The position numbers were made by a program, and so were the translations under genes. From an uncultured Prevotella sp. (lineage in GTDB: Bacteria; Bacteroidota; Bacteroidia; Bacteroidales; Bacteroidaceae), in the NCBI GenBank assembly GCA_900553595.1, contig USEC01000033.1, positions 1-22,618 of the forward strand: a DNA stretch of 22,618 nucleotides, in the 5' to 3' direction. The number at the start of each line of letters is the position of its first letter. The first letter of the stretch is position 1. Of this stretch, positions 7,562 through 15,035 are shown one piece after another. The notes below the pieces were generated by a model that worked only from the letters and a program-made list of their open reading frames with translations, ran no database searches and was not told the DNA's origin.

Positions 7562-9736
7562 CTATGGGCGGTCGGCCACCTTTGTACCCCACTTCGACGG
7601 CTTCGCACCCATGATGAGTTCGAGCGTACCGCCGTGGCGTATGTCGTTGAAGTCGATGTACGACTTGGTGTAGGTTTTTCCGTTGAGGCGTGCGCCCTGC
7701 ACATAGATGTTGCGGTCGCTGTTGTTCTTTGCCACTACGGTGAATGTCTTGCCGTTGCCCACGTTCACTGTCGCCTTGTCGAAGAGCGGTGTGCCTATGA
7801 CGAAGCGTCCGCCGACGGGATCGACCTGATAAAGACCGAGTGTCGATATGACATACCATGCCGACATCTGGCCCACATCCTCGTTGCCTGAGAGTCCGTC
7901 GGGCTGGTCGGTGTACATCTCGTTCATCATCTTGCGCAGGAGCGGCGCCGCCTTGTCGGGGCGTCCGGCGTAGTTGTACATATATATTACATGATGACTC
8001 GGCTCGTTGCCGTGTGCATACTGTCCCGTCATGCCCGACATGTCGGGTGAGGCGTCGGCACCGGCATCGCCTTCAACGAAGAAGAGCGAGTCGAGTTTCT
8101 GCATGAACTGCCTGTCGCCTCCGAAAAGCCTGATGAGTCCTTTCACATCGTGCGGCACGAGGAAGGTGTACTGCCATGCGTTGCCCTCGGTGTAGTCGTT
8201 GGTGCGGTGGCTTGCGTTGAAGGGGTTGAACGGTGTGCGGAATGTTCCGTCGGTACCCACGGCACGCATAAAGTCAGTCGCTTTGTCGAAGTATTTCGCA
8301 AACGAACGGCTGCGCTTGTAGAAGTAGTCGTAGTCGGCTGTCTTGCCGAGGAGCTTCGCCACCTTTGCCACACCGTCGTCGGCGATGCAGTATTCGAGGG
8401 CTTTCGCCACTGTCTCATTGGTGGGTTCCTTGTCCCAGGGTATGTAGCCGTAGTCCTTGAGCAGACCGAGCGAGCGGTCGGTGCACATCTGTGTCTTCTT
8501 CAAAGCCTCGAAGGCTTCCTCCTTGTCGTCCACGAATCCCTTCATGGTGAGGTCGGCGAGGACGATGGCTCCGGGGTTGCCCACCATACAGTCGGTCTCG
8601 CATCCCATGAGATGCCACACGGGGAGGCGTCCCTGCTGATGGAAGATGTTGATGAAAGTCTTTGCGAAATCGCGCTGCATGTCGGGGAAAATGAGCGACA
8701 TGAGCGGATGCGACGCACGGTAGGTATCCCACAGCGAGAGCGTGGTGTAGTTGATGAAGTCGCCCTTATGGTTCTTGCCGTCGGCACCACGGTATTCGCC
8801 GTCGGTGTCGCTGAAGCGCGAAGTCGAGGTCATAAGATGGTACATGGCGGTGTAGAACACGCGTTTGTATGTCTCGTTGGCGGTCTGCACCGTCACTCGT
8901 GCGAGCTGTCTGTTCCAGGCTTCGTCGGCTGCCTTCACAGCGGCGTCGAAGTCCCAGCCGGCGAGTTCGGCCTTCATGTTGTCCTTGGCCTTGTCGATGC
9001 TGACGGGCGAGAGTGCCACTTTCACGAGCAACGGCTTGCCGGCATTCTCGGCAACAATCACCGCACGAGAGGCGGAGTCGAGGCGTTCAATGCGCACGGG
9101 CTGCGAGAACTCCATGTCGAAGTATATGTGACGGTCCTTTGCCCAGCCGTTGGAGCGGCGGAATCCTGTGAGGCGTGTGCCGTTCTCCTGTGTGAGCAGA
9201 CAATCGTTGAGCTTGTTCCAGCCTATGCACTGCGAGAGGTCGAGCGCGAGACGCACTTCTTTTCCGTCGCCGCCGAAGGTGTAGCGATGGAATCCCACAC
9301 GCTCCGTAGCGGTGAGCTCAACGAGCACCTTGGGGTCGTTGAGTGCCACAGAGTAGTAGCCCGGGTGCATCTTCTCGTCGGCATGTGAGAAGTGTGTGAG
9401 TGCCTGGCTGTTGTCCTTGACGGGCAGGAGAGCCACGTCGCCGAGGTCGCCGATACCGGTTCCGCTGAGGTGCATGTGCCCGAAACCGATGAGCTTGTTG
9501 TCACTGTAATGATAACCTGAGCACCAGTCCCATCCCTGTGTGGGTTGTGTGGGACCGAGCTGCACAAGTCCGAAGGGCACGTTGGCACCCATGAAGGTGT
9601 GACCGTGTCCGCCTGTGCCGATATACTGATTTACATATTTTGTCAGATTTGGCGTAGCGGCAGCGGCACTGAGAATGCTCATTGCGAGCATGACAGCTGC
9701 GACAGCTGTTTTTCTGAATAGATTTATATTTTTCAT
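7562..9736 (-). CDS. Secreted GH92 family glycosidase (probable alpha-mannosidase)
   Basis: GH92 enzymes are Ca2+-dependent exo-alpha-mannosidases that act on yeast mannan or host N-glycans. The 724-residue protein has a signal peptide (about 1-27, Lys-Arg-Lys region then a hydrophobic stretch ending Ala-Ala-Ala) and no lipobox, so a periplasmic location is likely. The start of the mature protein, YVNQYIGTGGHGHTFMGANV (34-53), and PFGLVQLGP are hallmarks of the family. The catalytic-domain motifs EGNAWQY (517-523), HGNEPSHH (575-582) and SGNEDVGQMSAWY (616-628) are present; Glu517 and the acidic pair 619/620 are the likely catalytic positions. No SusC/SusD genes are adjacent, so it is an orphan enzyme rather than part of a visible PUL. 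Mannose linkage cannot be read from sequence. Confidence 0.93.
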   Translation of the reverse strand: MKNINLFRKTAVAAVMLAMSILSAAAATPNLTKYVNQYIGTGGHGHTFMGANVPFGLVQLGPTQPTQGWDWCSGYHYSDNKLIGFGHMHLSGTGIGDLGDVALLPVKDNSQALTHFSHADEKMHPGYYSVALNDPKVLVELTATERVGFHRYTFGGDGKEVRLALDLSQCIGWNKLNDCLLTQENGTRLTGFRRSNGWAKDRHIYFDMEFSQPVRIERLDSASRAVIVAENAGKPLLVKVALSPVSIDKAKDNMKAELAGWDFDAAVKAADEAWNRQLARVTVQTANETYKRVFYTAMYHLMTSTSRFSDTDGEYRGADGKNHKGDFINYTTLSLWDTYRASHPLMSLIFPDMQRDFAKTFINIFHQQGRLPVWHLMGCETDCMVGNPGAIVLADLTMKGFVDDKEEAFEALKKTQMCTDRSLGLLKDYGYIPWDKEPTNETVAKALEYCIADDGVAKVAKLLGKTADYDYFYKRSRSFAKYFDKATDFMRAVGTDGTFRTPFNPFNASHRTNDYTEGNAWQYTFLVPHDVKGLIRLFGGDRQFMQKLDSLFFVEGDAGADASPDMSGMTGQYAHGNEPSHHVIYMYNYAGRPDKAAPLLRKMMNEMYTDQPDGLSGNEDVGQMSAWYVISTLGLYQVDPVGGRFVIGTPLFDKATVNVGNGKTFTVVAKNNSDRNIYVQGARLNGKTYTKSYIDFNDIRHGGTLELIMGAKPSKWGTKVADRP

Positions 9737-9756
9737 AAGTCAGTTTTTACCAACTG

Positions 9757-9783
9757 CAAAAATAACACTTTTTATCGTGCAAA
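9757..9783 (-). promoter_or_regulatory. Candidate promoter of the GH92 gene
   Basis: On the minus strand TATTTTTG (9764 to 9757) fits TAnnTTTG, 20 bp before the GH92 start, with a TTTG at 9783-9780. The spacing of 15 bp is short for this promoter class, so the upstream box is uncertain. Confidence 0.4.
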
Positions 9784-9806
9784 CGCCCTGTTGCGGCGTT
9801 TTTTTT
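9781..9806 (+). terminator. Plus-strand intrinsic terminator-like hairpin
   Basis: A 7-bp stem (AAACGCC, 9781-9787; GGCGTTT, 9795-9801) with a 7-nt loop runs into eight T on the plus strand. No plus-strand gene lies to its left, so it would end an antisense transcript or insulate the GH92 promoter, which it touches. Confidence 0.5.
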
Positions 9807-9823
9807 ATATTAAAAATGTTAAA

Positions 9824-9862
9824 GTGGCACGCCTTGCGGACTGTTGTCCTCTGGCGTGCCAC
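9824..9862. repeat. Perfect 10-bp inverted repeat (hairpin)
   Basis: GTGGCACGCC (9824-9833) and GGCGTGCCAC (9853-9862) are exact inverted copies around a 19-nt loop. No T-tract follows on either strand. Its role is unknown; it could be an operator or an RNA hairpin upstream of the GH92 gene. Confidence 0.5.
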
Positions 9863-10442
9863 ACACTTCAATCGTGGAATGCTATCCTTTTCTTTTTAAA
9901 TACAACCAATTTTACTCGTAATACCTAATGACTGCCAGCGGTTTTGCCGCCGGCAGGGAATGAACCGAAGACTGAAGCTGTTGCGATTTGGACTGCGGCG
10001 GCGTGCGCCAACCTGACGGCAGGGCACTGCACGGGGCGTAATGTAACGGCACGAAACCGCACTGAACGGCACCCCATACGACGCATCCATGTATTTTCCT
10101 GAAGTGTTGTTTTTCCTTTATCTGTGGGCTAACAGTATGCGGCCAAAGAGCCGCTATATGTAATAACAACCAAGCACGGAAAAACACTTAACGGAATTTT
10201 TGCTTTTATCCAACCCACAAATGCCATGCAAAATGGCGTTTGTAGCAATCCTATACCATTTTGTAAAAGCACGAGAATAATAGCAAATCTCCTCGTTCCT
10301 TATCTTCTTACAAAGACATCCGCTAAAAGAAAAAATATTCAATACAAGCATCGTATTGAACAAAAAAGCACTGTTTTTATTCAATACGGCGCACAAAATG
10401 AATAAAAACAGGAGGAAACGGTCGTGTATCAGATTGGGAGTT
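9863..10442. other. Long non-coding spacer with several palindromes
   Basis: I see no credible gene in this stretch; the two minus-strand ORFs have low-complexity, Cys/Arg/Ser-rich translations with no domain. It contains a GC-rich hairpin (9932-9941 with 9947-9956, one mismatch), an 8-bp palindrome TTCAATAC/GTATTGAA (10338-10345, 10353-10360), a third TTCAATAC at 10380-10387, and a perfect 12-bp inverted repeat CTGTTTTTATTC/GAATAAAAACAG (10371-10382, 10400-10411). The left part (to about 10150) is GC-rich and the right part is AT-rich. Confidence 0.5.
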
Positions 10443-10592
10443 AGCAGAAGTTATCGGAAGGTAATCCGACTGCGACGGGTGGAAGGTAACGGACATTACC
10501 ATTAATTTTCAATGGGTTCTGCTATTGTCCGTTATCTTCCTTTAACTTCAGGCGAAGCCTAAATTCCGATAACTTAAGTTTTGACACGCCCC
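10443..10592. repeat. Dispersed nested-palindrome repeat, copy B (~150 bp)
   Basis: Second full copy of the element at 76-224, in the same orientation. Here the outer arms are an exact 11-bp inverted repeat (AGTTATCGGAA and TTCCGATAACT). The inner arms agree at 14 of 15 positions (GGAAGGTAACGGACA and TGTCCGTTATCTTCC). The best-conserved parts between copies are the arms; loop bases vary more, which suggests that the palindrome matters. Confidence 0.75.
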
Positions 10593-10605
10593 ATAAAGCA
10601 TGCGA

Positions 10606-10872
10606 AAAGACCACCATGCATCACTGCGTAGCGGTCTTTGGGATGATAATTCAGAATAAAAATTAATATCGTATCGTTTCAAAAGCAATCGCTGTGTACG
10701 GGGGAAAGGGCTTGCACGCCCGGAGGGTCAGCCTCTCGGAGGTGGGGAGGGGAGGAGCATCATGAAACCTCTCCTTTCTTCCCCACCTCCGCATAATGTT
10801 ATGCAGGGCAGCCGGACCTCATTTGCGTCAGCCGAGGCATGCGCCTGAAAGAATATATATCAATAGTTTTTG
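10606..10872 (-). ncRNA. Candidate structured non-coding RNA
   Basis: On the minus strand a perfect TAnnTTTG -7 element (TAATTTTG, 10886 to 10879) lies just upstream of a segment dense in hairpins and without an ORF. The hairpins are GCATA/TATGC (10791-10804), a long GC-rich hairpin with an 11-bp perfect base stem (10738-10748 with 10780-10790), GGGC/GCCC (about 10708-10721), and a final AAAGACC/GGTCTTT stem (10606-10612, 10633-10639) with a short U-run on the minus strand. A long hairpin flanked by smaller ones recalls 6S-type RNA, but I cannot confirm any family. The ends are estimated. It could instead be part of the AraC gene's 3' region. Confidence 0.3.
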
Positions 10873-10980
10873 CATTGGCAAAATTAGTACATACGCAAAT
10901 AAATGAGGTTGCAAACAGTAAAAAGGATGTGTCAAAGAATAAAAAAACGTGTTACTTTTCTTTTATTACAGTGTCACTTT

Positions 10981-12024
10981 TCAAAGGTTACACTTCGTAT
11001 CTCCCTGTTTCTCAGCGCGATAGCTTTGAGCACTACATCCGTGCGACAAATGGAACGCCCTGCGGAAAGTGGAAAGGGAATTGAATCCCGACATTGTCGC
11101 AACGACATCAAGAGTGTAGTCGGTTTCGCGCAAAAGGCGTTCGGAATGTGCCAGACGGAAATTATTCACATATTCGTAAAACGACTGCGAGCACGCCTGA
11201 TTGAAGTACTGGCTCAGGTAAGTGCGGTTGGTCCCTATGCGCTGTGCGAGGTCGGTGAGGCGCAGTTTCGGGTCGAGATAGATGCGCTCCTCGGTGAAGA
11301 GCACCCGCAAGCGTTCGCCGAGACGGTCGATGTCCTCCGTGGTGGCAGGAGCGGTTTCGGGCTCTTCTGCCGGCACTTCCGCAACGACGGCCTCATGCCC
11401 ACGGACGGCGTTGAACACATTCTGCTGACGGTGAATGAAGAAGCAGACCACCAACCAGCAGGCGAGCGAACAGAGCATGTAGGCGTTCTGCATCAACGGC
11501 ACCGTGAATTTGCAACTGAGCACCCACACGAAGAGCAGCAGGAAGAACATGACGGTGACGCCACGGAGCCAGTGCAGATTGATATCCTCGTCGTAGGAGT
11601 ACTCTTCCTTGAGGCGGCGGTGATAGGCGGGAATCTCGACGAACGACCAGATTGCGCAGAACAGTCCTGAGGCAAAGGACAGATAGACACTGAGCATGAA
11701 TATCAGTTCCACCTGCGTGATGATGTAAAGCAGCGAGAGCACGATGAACGGCATGATGACGAAGAGGGCACCGTGAACCGTAAGCCAACCGGGACGGCAC
11801 AGCTCGAACACGATAAGGCAATAGAACGGCACCGCCACGAAATCGAGGCTTGCAGCAGCATCATTGGCAACGCCGTCGGCAATCTGCGTGTCGCCGAGGA
11901 AAAAGAGGTCCTTCACATATTGCATCAAGATGATGAACATCAGGACGCTGATGAGTTTTTTCAACCGCGTGCGTGGCTTGCGAATGAATATCCACGACAT
12001 CATCAGGTAGAACATCAGACACAT
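10981..12024 (-). CDS. Membrane-anchored AraC family transcriptional regulator
   Basis: The 347-residue protein has an N-terminal half with about six to seven hydrophobic segments (for example 24-43, 59-75, 82-103, 106-127, 154-172, 180-197). An acidic Ala/Glu/Pro-rich linker (about 210-230) leads to a C-terminal AraC DNA-binding domain with two helix-turn-helix units (about 257-279 and 304-328). No sensor family is recognised. The first helix is oddly short from this ATG; a frame-shifted upstream segment (12015-12059) would complete it. It lies downstream of the haem operon on the same strand but after a 650-bp gap with its own candidate promoter, so co-regulation is inference. Confidence 0.82.
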   Translation of the reverse strand: MCLMFYLMMSWIFIRKPRTRLKKLISVLMFIILMQYVKDLFFLGDTQIADGVANDAAASLDFVAVPFYCLIVFELCRPGWLTVHGALFVIMPFIVLSLLYIITQVELIFMLSVYLSFASGLFCAIWSFVEIPAYHRRLKEEYSYDEDINLHWLRGVTVMFFLLLFVWVLSCKFTVPLMQNAYMLCSLACWLVVCFFIHRQQNVFNAVRGHEAVVAEVPAEEPETAPATTEDIDRLGERLRVLFTEERIYLDPKLRLTDLAQRIGTNRTYLSQYFNQACSQSFYEYVNNFRLAHSERLLRETDYTLDVVATMSGFNSLSTFRRAFHLSHGCSAQSYRAEKQGDTKCNL

Positions 12025-12059
12025 GCATAGATGAGGAAAAACAGTTGCATCTCGCTCAT
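12015..12059 (-). pseudogene. 14-codon upstream reading frame; possible true N-terminus of the AraC regulator in another frame
   Basis: ATG at 12059 encodes MSEMQLFFLIYACV and stops at TGA (12017-12015), overlapping the downstream ATG by 10 nt. Its hydrophobic sequence would join the downstream Leu-Met-Phe-Tyr-Leu-Met-Met to form one full-length membrane helix if the frame slipped by -1 near the overlap. It may be a real or sequencing frameshift, programmed slippage, or a coupled leader peptide. Confidence 0.4.
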
Positions 12060-12152
12060 AGGTAAAAAAACAATGTTTGTAAGGTTCGCATCATTACAGC
12101 GAGCAACAGGCACACGAGCGACCGGACATAGATTCCGGCAAACCTTTACCAT

Positions 12153-12193
12153 AAAAATGGCACCGGAGGAAGAGTCCCCTCCCCCGGTCTGCC
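12153..12193 (-). promoter_or_regulatory. Possible attenuator hairpin in the AraC leader
   Basis: Read on the minus strand, GGC...ACCGG.GGAGG pairs with CCTCCGGT.GCC (12193 to 12159) and is followed by ATTTTTA (12158-12152). That shape fits a terminator or attenuator inside a ~240-nt leader that would run from the -7 element at 12306-12313 to the regulator's start. Confidence 0.35.
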
Positions 12194-12305
12194 CTTTGCT
12201 CCGCTGATGCCGACAAACCGCCGACATACGGAACCTGAGTTCATAAAATTATCATCCACTTTCATCCACACACCCACACTTTTTAGGCGCGATGCATGAA
12301 TACTG

Positions 12306-12313
12306 CAAATTTA
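12306..12313 (-). promoter_or_regulatory. Candidate -7 element for the AraC gene
   Basis: TAAATTTG on the minus strand (12313 to 12306) is an exact TAnnTTTG followed by C-A. No TTTG lies at the expected upstream distance. It is the best promoter-like match between 12025 and 12554. Confidence 0.4.
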
Positions 12314-12554
12314 TTACTTTTTCTCAATAAAAAAGAAAAATAAAGAAAGTTTTTTGAATGGGGGGTAAAACGGAGATTTGGGTTAAAAATCAGGAATTTT
12401 GCACCATTTTTCTGCGGACAATCAGGAGCCAAGCCGCATATTCGTCCGGTTCAAGAATTTGTTGCAAAGTCAATTATCCATCAGTTCTGTCGCACACTTT
12501 GCAATATCATGAAAATAAATGAATTACGAATAAAAAATCAAGAAAGTTTGATTT
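12314..12554. other. AT-rich spacer without a gene
   Basis: No ORF, repeat unit or clear promoter is visible between the AraC -7 element and the 22-bp array. The stretch begins with a run of A-rich sequence (12326-12350) and a G-run (12360-12365). Confidence 0.5.
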
Positions 12555-12642
12555 GCTTTCAAAAGAAGCCTTGTTTGCTTTCAAAAGAAGCCTTGTTTAC
12601 AACGCAAAGAAGCCTCTTTTGCAACACAAACAAGACTCCTTT
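12555..12642. repeat. 22-bp periodic array, four units, at the 3' end of the haem operon
   Basis: Four 22-bp units start at 12555, 12577, 12599 and 12621. The first two are identical and read GCTTTC + AAAAGAAGCCTTGTTT. Unit 3 keeps the core in the form AAAGAAGCCTCTTTT, and unit 4 carries the inverted core (ACAAACAAGACTCCTTT). Core and period match the array at 262-393. It ends 36 bp after the stop of the PepSY gene, so it lies in that gene's 3' region, as in the cdaA case. Confidence 0.85.
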
Positions 12643-12678
12643 GTAAAACTCGGACTATTCATCATGACCGATTTGGGT

Positions 12679-14136
12679 TTAACGATAGCCCGACCATAAG
12701 CACCAAATGATAAGCAGTCCCATGACAAATACAAAGAGGTATGTAGCTGCACTTCCGATGAATATTCTTCCGCTATGAACTTCCAAGGCTACGTTCCATA
12801 GTGACATTGGGAGTTGATTCATTGCAGCAGGTTGGGGAGCAAAGGATGTACCTTTGTCATATTCTGCCACCACGGGGATAGAAAAATCCCGACTCATACC
12901 TGCCACCGCATTCTTGGCGAAAGGAACACCCGATTGCTTGGGTGCTGACTGGCCTGTAAAATAGTCGATGACTGTACCGTGCTGTCTGTCCCACACATAC
13001 AGTCCGCTGAATGACCCGCAATACCATTTGCCGTTTTCGTTTTGCTGCATGACATTAAGTCCCATGACACTCACCGGTGGAGCATCGTCAATCTTCTCCA
13101 CTTCCCCATTTCTCAGAGTCAAGGAATAGAATCCTTCGGATGTGGACAGAAGCCAGTCGTGGGTTGTTTCATCGTAGCCAATCATACGCAACTTGTCGTT
13201 CCATGGATTTTCGCTTTTCAAAGTGGTGCCGGGCAGAGCAGGAATGTCGGTCAGTGCCAACGCTATCATTACCGGCGGACGCAGACACCACCCCGTGATT
13301 GCTACCAGAAGGGTGAGTACAATGGTTGCACGCCCTATCTTGTTGTGCAGATTGAATGATGCTTTCAACAAATACTTACGTTTCGGTCGCAGCCAGAAGA
13401 CAAATCCCGTGACGCACAACACCACCAAAATCACAGCAATACCGTCCACTACGAGTTTTCCGAACATTCCAAACAGTTCACCGCTATGCAGCATCCATAT
13501 AGTACGAAAGGCTGTCACTCTGCCGTCATAACCCTTTGGAGCATGGAGTTGAATGCGGCGGAAGGAGGTGTAAGGAGGGAGTGAGGTGTAGGCAAACGAC
13601 CTACTGAGCACCACAAGCGTGTCGCCACGGCAAGTCACATCAGCAAGTCTTTCGCCTTCACTTAGAGGCATTTTCACCTCATGCCAAGGTCCATGTATGC
13701 CAGAGCGATAAAGTCGGAATGGACTGACAGCAAACAGAATGCTTTCAGTATTGTTGCTCTCAATCTTTACAACATTCTTTATCTGACGAAAATCCGCCCC
13801 TAAGGGCAGACCTTCATTGAAATCCTTGAAGAAGGCAGCTTTGGTGTCGGTGAGCCAAATACCACCTTTGCCATATAGCAACAAGCTCCGGTTTGGCTCT
13901 ACATCATCCTGCGTTTCAGACATAGACGGTTGGTTCAGATCGAGCGTACCCTTAAGTAATCCGCCATTCCAATTGCGATATTCATAACGGCTTGGAAGAT
14001 AAGCTCTGCTCACATTCACATCATTGATAAGCGAACGATGGTTGAGCAGAACGCCCGACACGCAAAACATAAGCAGGAAAAAGCTTATGGCAAGTCCCAA
14101 CCATTTATGTTGTTTTCTCCAAGTTGCCTTCTTCAT
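12679..14136 (-). CDS. PepSY-associated TM protein (PiuB-like, iron/haem uptake)
   Basis: An inner-membrane protein of 485 residues with four helices at about 12-33, 226-249, 270-287 and 463-482, and two extracytoplasmic loops of about 190 and 175 residues. The N-terminal pattern His10-Lys-Trp-Leu-Gly-Leu, NHRSLI (32-37), LHSGELFG (216-223) and NLHNKIGR (262-269) is the PepSY_TM layout, whose histidines may hold haem. Family members often sit beside TonB receptors and are proposed to reduce ferric siderophores or handle haem. It is the last gene of the operon, 18 bp after the 8-TM gene, and is followed by the 22-bp array. The substrate role is inferred from neighbours. Confidence 0.8.
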   Translation of the reverse strand: MKKATWRKQHKWLGLAISFFLLMFCVSGVLLNHRSLINDVNVSRAYLPSRYEYRNWNGGLLKGTLDLNQPSMSETQDDVEPNRSLLLYGKGGIWLTDTKAAFFKDFNEGLPLGADFRQIKNVVKIESNNTESILFAVSPFRLYRSGIHGPWHEVKMPLSEGERLADVTCRGDTLVVLSRSFAYTSLPPYTSFRRIQLHAPKGYDGRVTAFRTIWMLHSGELFGMFGKLVVDGIAVILVVLCVTGFVFWLRPKRKYLLKASFNLHNKIGRATIVLTLLVAITGWCLRPPVMIALALTDIPALPGTTLKSENPWNDKLRMIGYDETTHDWLLSTSEGFYSLTLRNGEVEKIDDAPPVSVMGLNVMQQNENGKWYCGSFSGLYVWDRQHGTVIDYFTGQSAPKQSGVPFAKNAVAGMSRDFSIPVVAEYDKGTSFAPQPAAMNQLPMSLWNVALEVHSGRIFIGSAATYLFVFVMGLLIIWCLWSGYR

Positions 14137-14154
14137 CTGTTCATTTTTTATGCC

Positions 14155-15024
14155 CTACTCTCCTGCTTTCCTCTTTCTCGCAGCCATCATGATATATACC
14201 ATCAGCACAAGAAAAGCCACGAGGATGCTGACAATCTGCGTAGCGTACTTCTCCGGCTCAACCCAGAACTCATGAAAGAAGTTGAGACGGCCAAGCACTT
14301 CTACCGGAACCCAGAACACTATTACCGTAGCTATCGCCATACGGATGTTCGCACCCCACGACGACAGCTTCAGCTGCTTCTTGAAGATGAAGATGCTGCC
14401 GAGCAGACATCCTGCCGCAACGATGCTGGTAATGGGGTGGCGGTCGCCAAGGAAGTTCTTGTCGTAGCAGAACATCAGCAGCAGATAGCTGGCCCAAAGA
14501 ATCATGTTGAGTTCCATAAAGGTCACGATGCTTGTATGGTGTGTCATCGAGCGTGCTGCAATCTCGTTCTTGTGCGAACGCAATATCATGCGCTGCCACC
14601 AGTTGATGAAGTTGCATCCGTTCTTGGTGGAGAAGATGTAGAGCGTCATCACCATCATCCACATACCGAAGCTGGCAGGAAGGATGAGGTATTCGGGTCG
14701 CGTAACGACTTCACCGTTCTCCATTTCGGGCTGCGTACCCCACCGTGTGGCGTAATACTGGAACAGGAATTCTACCCAACCCGTCCAAAACAACAGTCCT
14801 CCGATGAGTCCGCAAACAGTCTGCCTGGTGTCTCCTTTCACGAAGACTCCGCCTATTACCAACAGCAGGCCTGCCAACCCCATGCAAAAGGCTGAACAGT
14901 GTACAGCCGCAGGAGTCATGGTATTCTCCATAATTATCATCATTGCATGCCCCAATGGCATTGTACATAGCACCAGAAGAAACGATGCTATGGATTTCCA
15001 CCAATTCTTTTTCTTTTGTATCAT
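14155..15024 (-). CDS. Unknown 8-TM membrane protein in the haem operon
   Basis: I do not recognise the family. The 289 residues contain about eight membrane helices (roughly 11-32, 40-62, 70-90, 112-132, 166-186, 196-215, 225-245, 262-282), with a short Lys-rich N-terminus and a Lys/Arg-rich C-terminus that point to the cytoplasm. Features that could bind a metal or haem are LGHA (His26), His42 next to Cys43, Thr-His-His (161-163), Met-rich stretches (28-36, 121-126) and Trp/Tyr-rich FWTGWVEFLFQYY (79-91). It is 11 bp after the TonB receptor and 18 bp before the PepSY gene, so it is almost certainly co-expressed. A permease, haem carrier or cytochrome-like role is possible but unproven. Confidence 0.75.
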   Translation of the reverse strand: MIQKKKNWWKSIASFLLVLCTMPLGHAMMIIMENTMTPAAVHCSAFCMGLAGLLLVIGGVFVKGDTRQTVCGLIGGLLFWTGWVEFLFQYYATRWGTQPEMENGEVVTRPEYLILPASFGMWMMVMTLYIFSTKNGCNFINWWQRMILRSHKNEIAARSMTHHTSIVTFMELNMILWASYLLLMFCYDKNFLGDRHPITSIVAAGCLLGSIFIFKKQLKLSSWGANIRMAIATVIVFWVPVEVLGRLNFFHEFWVEPEKYATQIVSILVAFLVLMVYIMMAARKRKAGE

Positions 15025-15035
15025 GTTCTTTTTTC

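Noticed and set aside
8150..9388. 412-codon plus-strand ORF opposite GH92
   Set aside because: Antisense shadow of a well-supported GH92 gene; His/Glu/Val-rich composition is typical of reverse-frame translation.
9912..10396. Two overlapping minus-strand ORFs (91 and 80 codons) in the GH92-AraC spacer
   Set aside because: Compositions are unlike the neighbouring genes, no domain or signal peptide is convincing, and the region is full of hairpins. I treat it as non-coding.
12015..12227. 70-codon minus-strand ORF from 12227 as a separate gene
   Set aside because: Its upstream part overlaps the GC-rich leader hairpin and reads as random Arg/Ser/Gly sequence; only the last 14 codons look protein-like and are reported separately.
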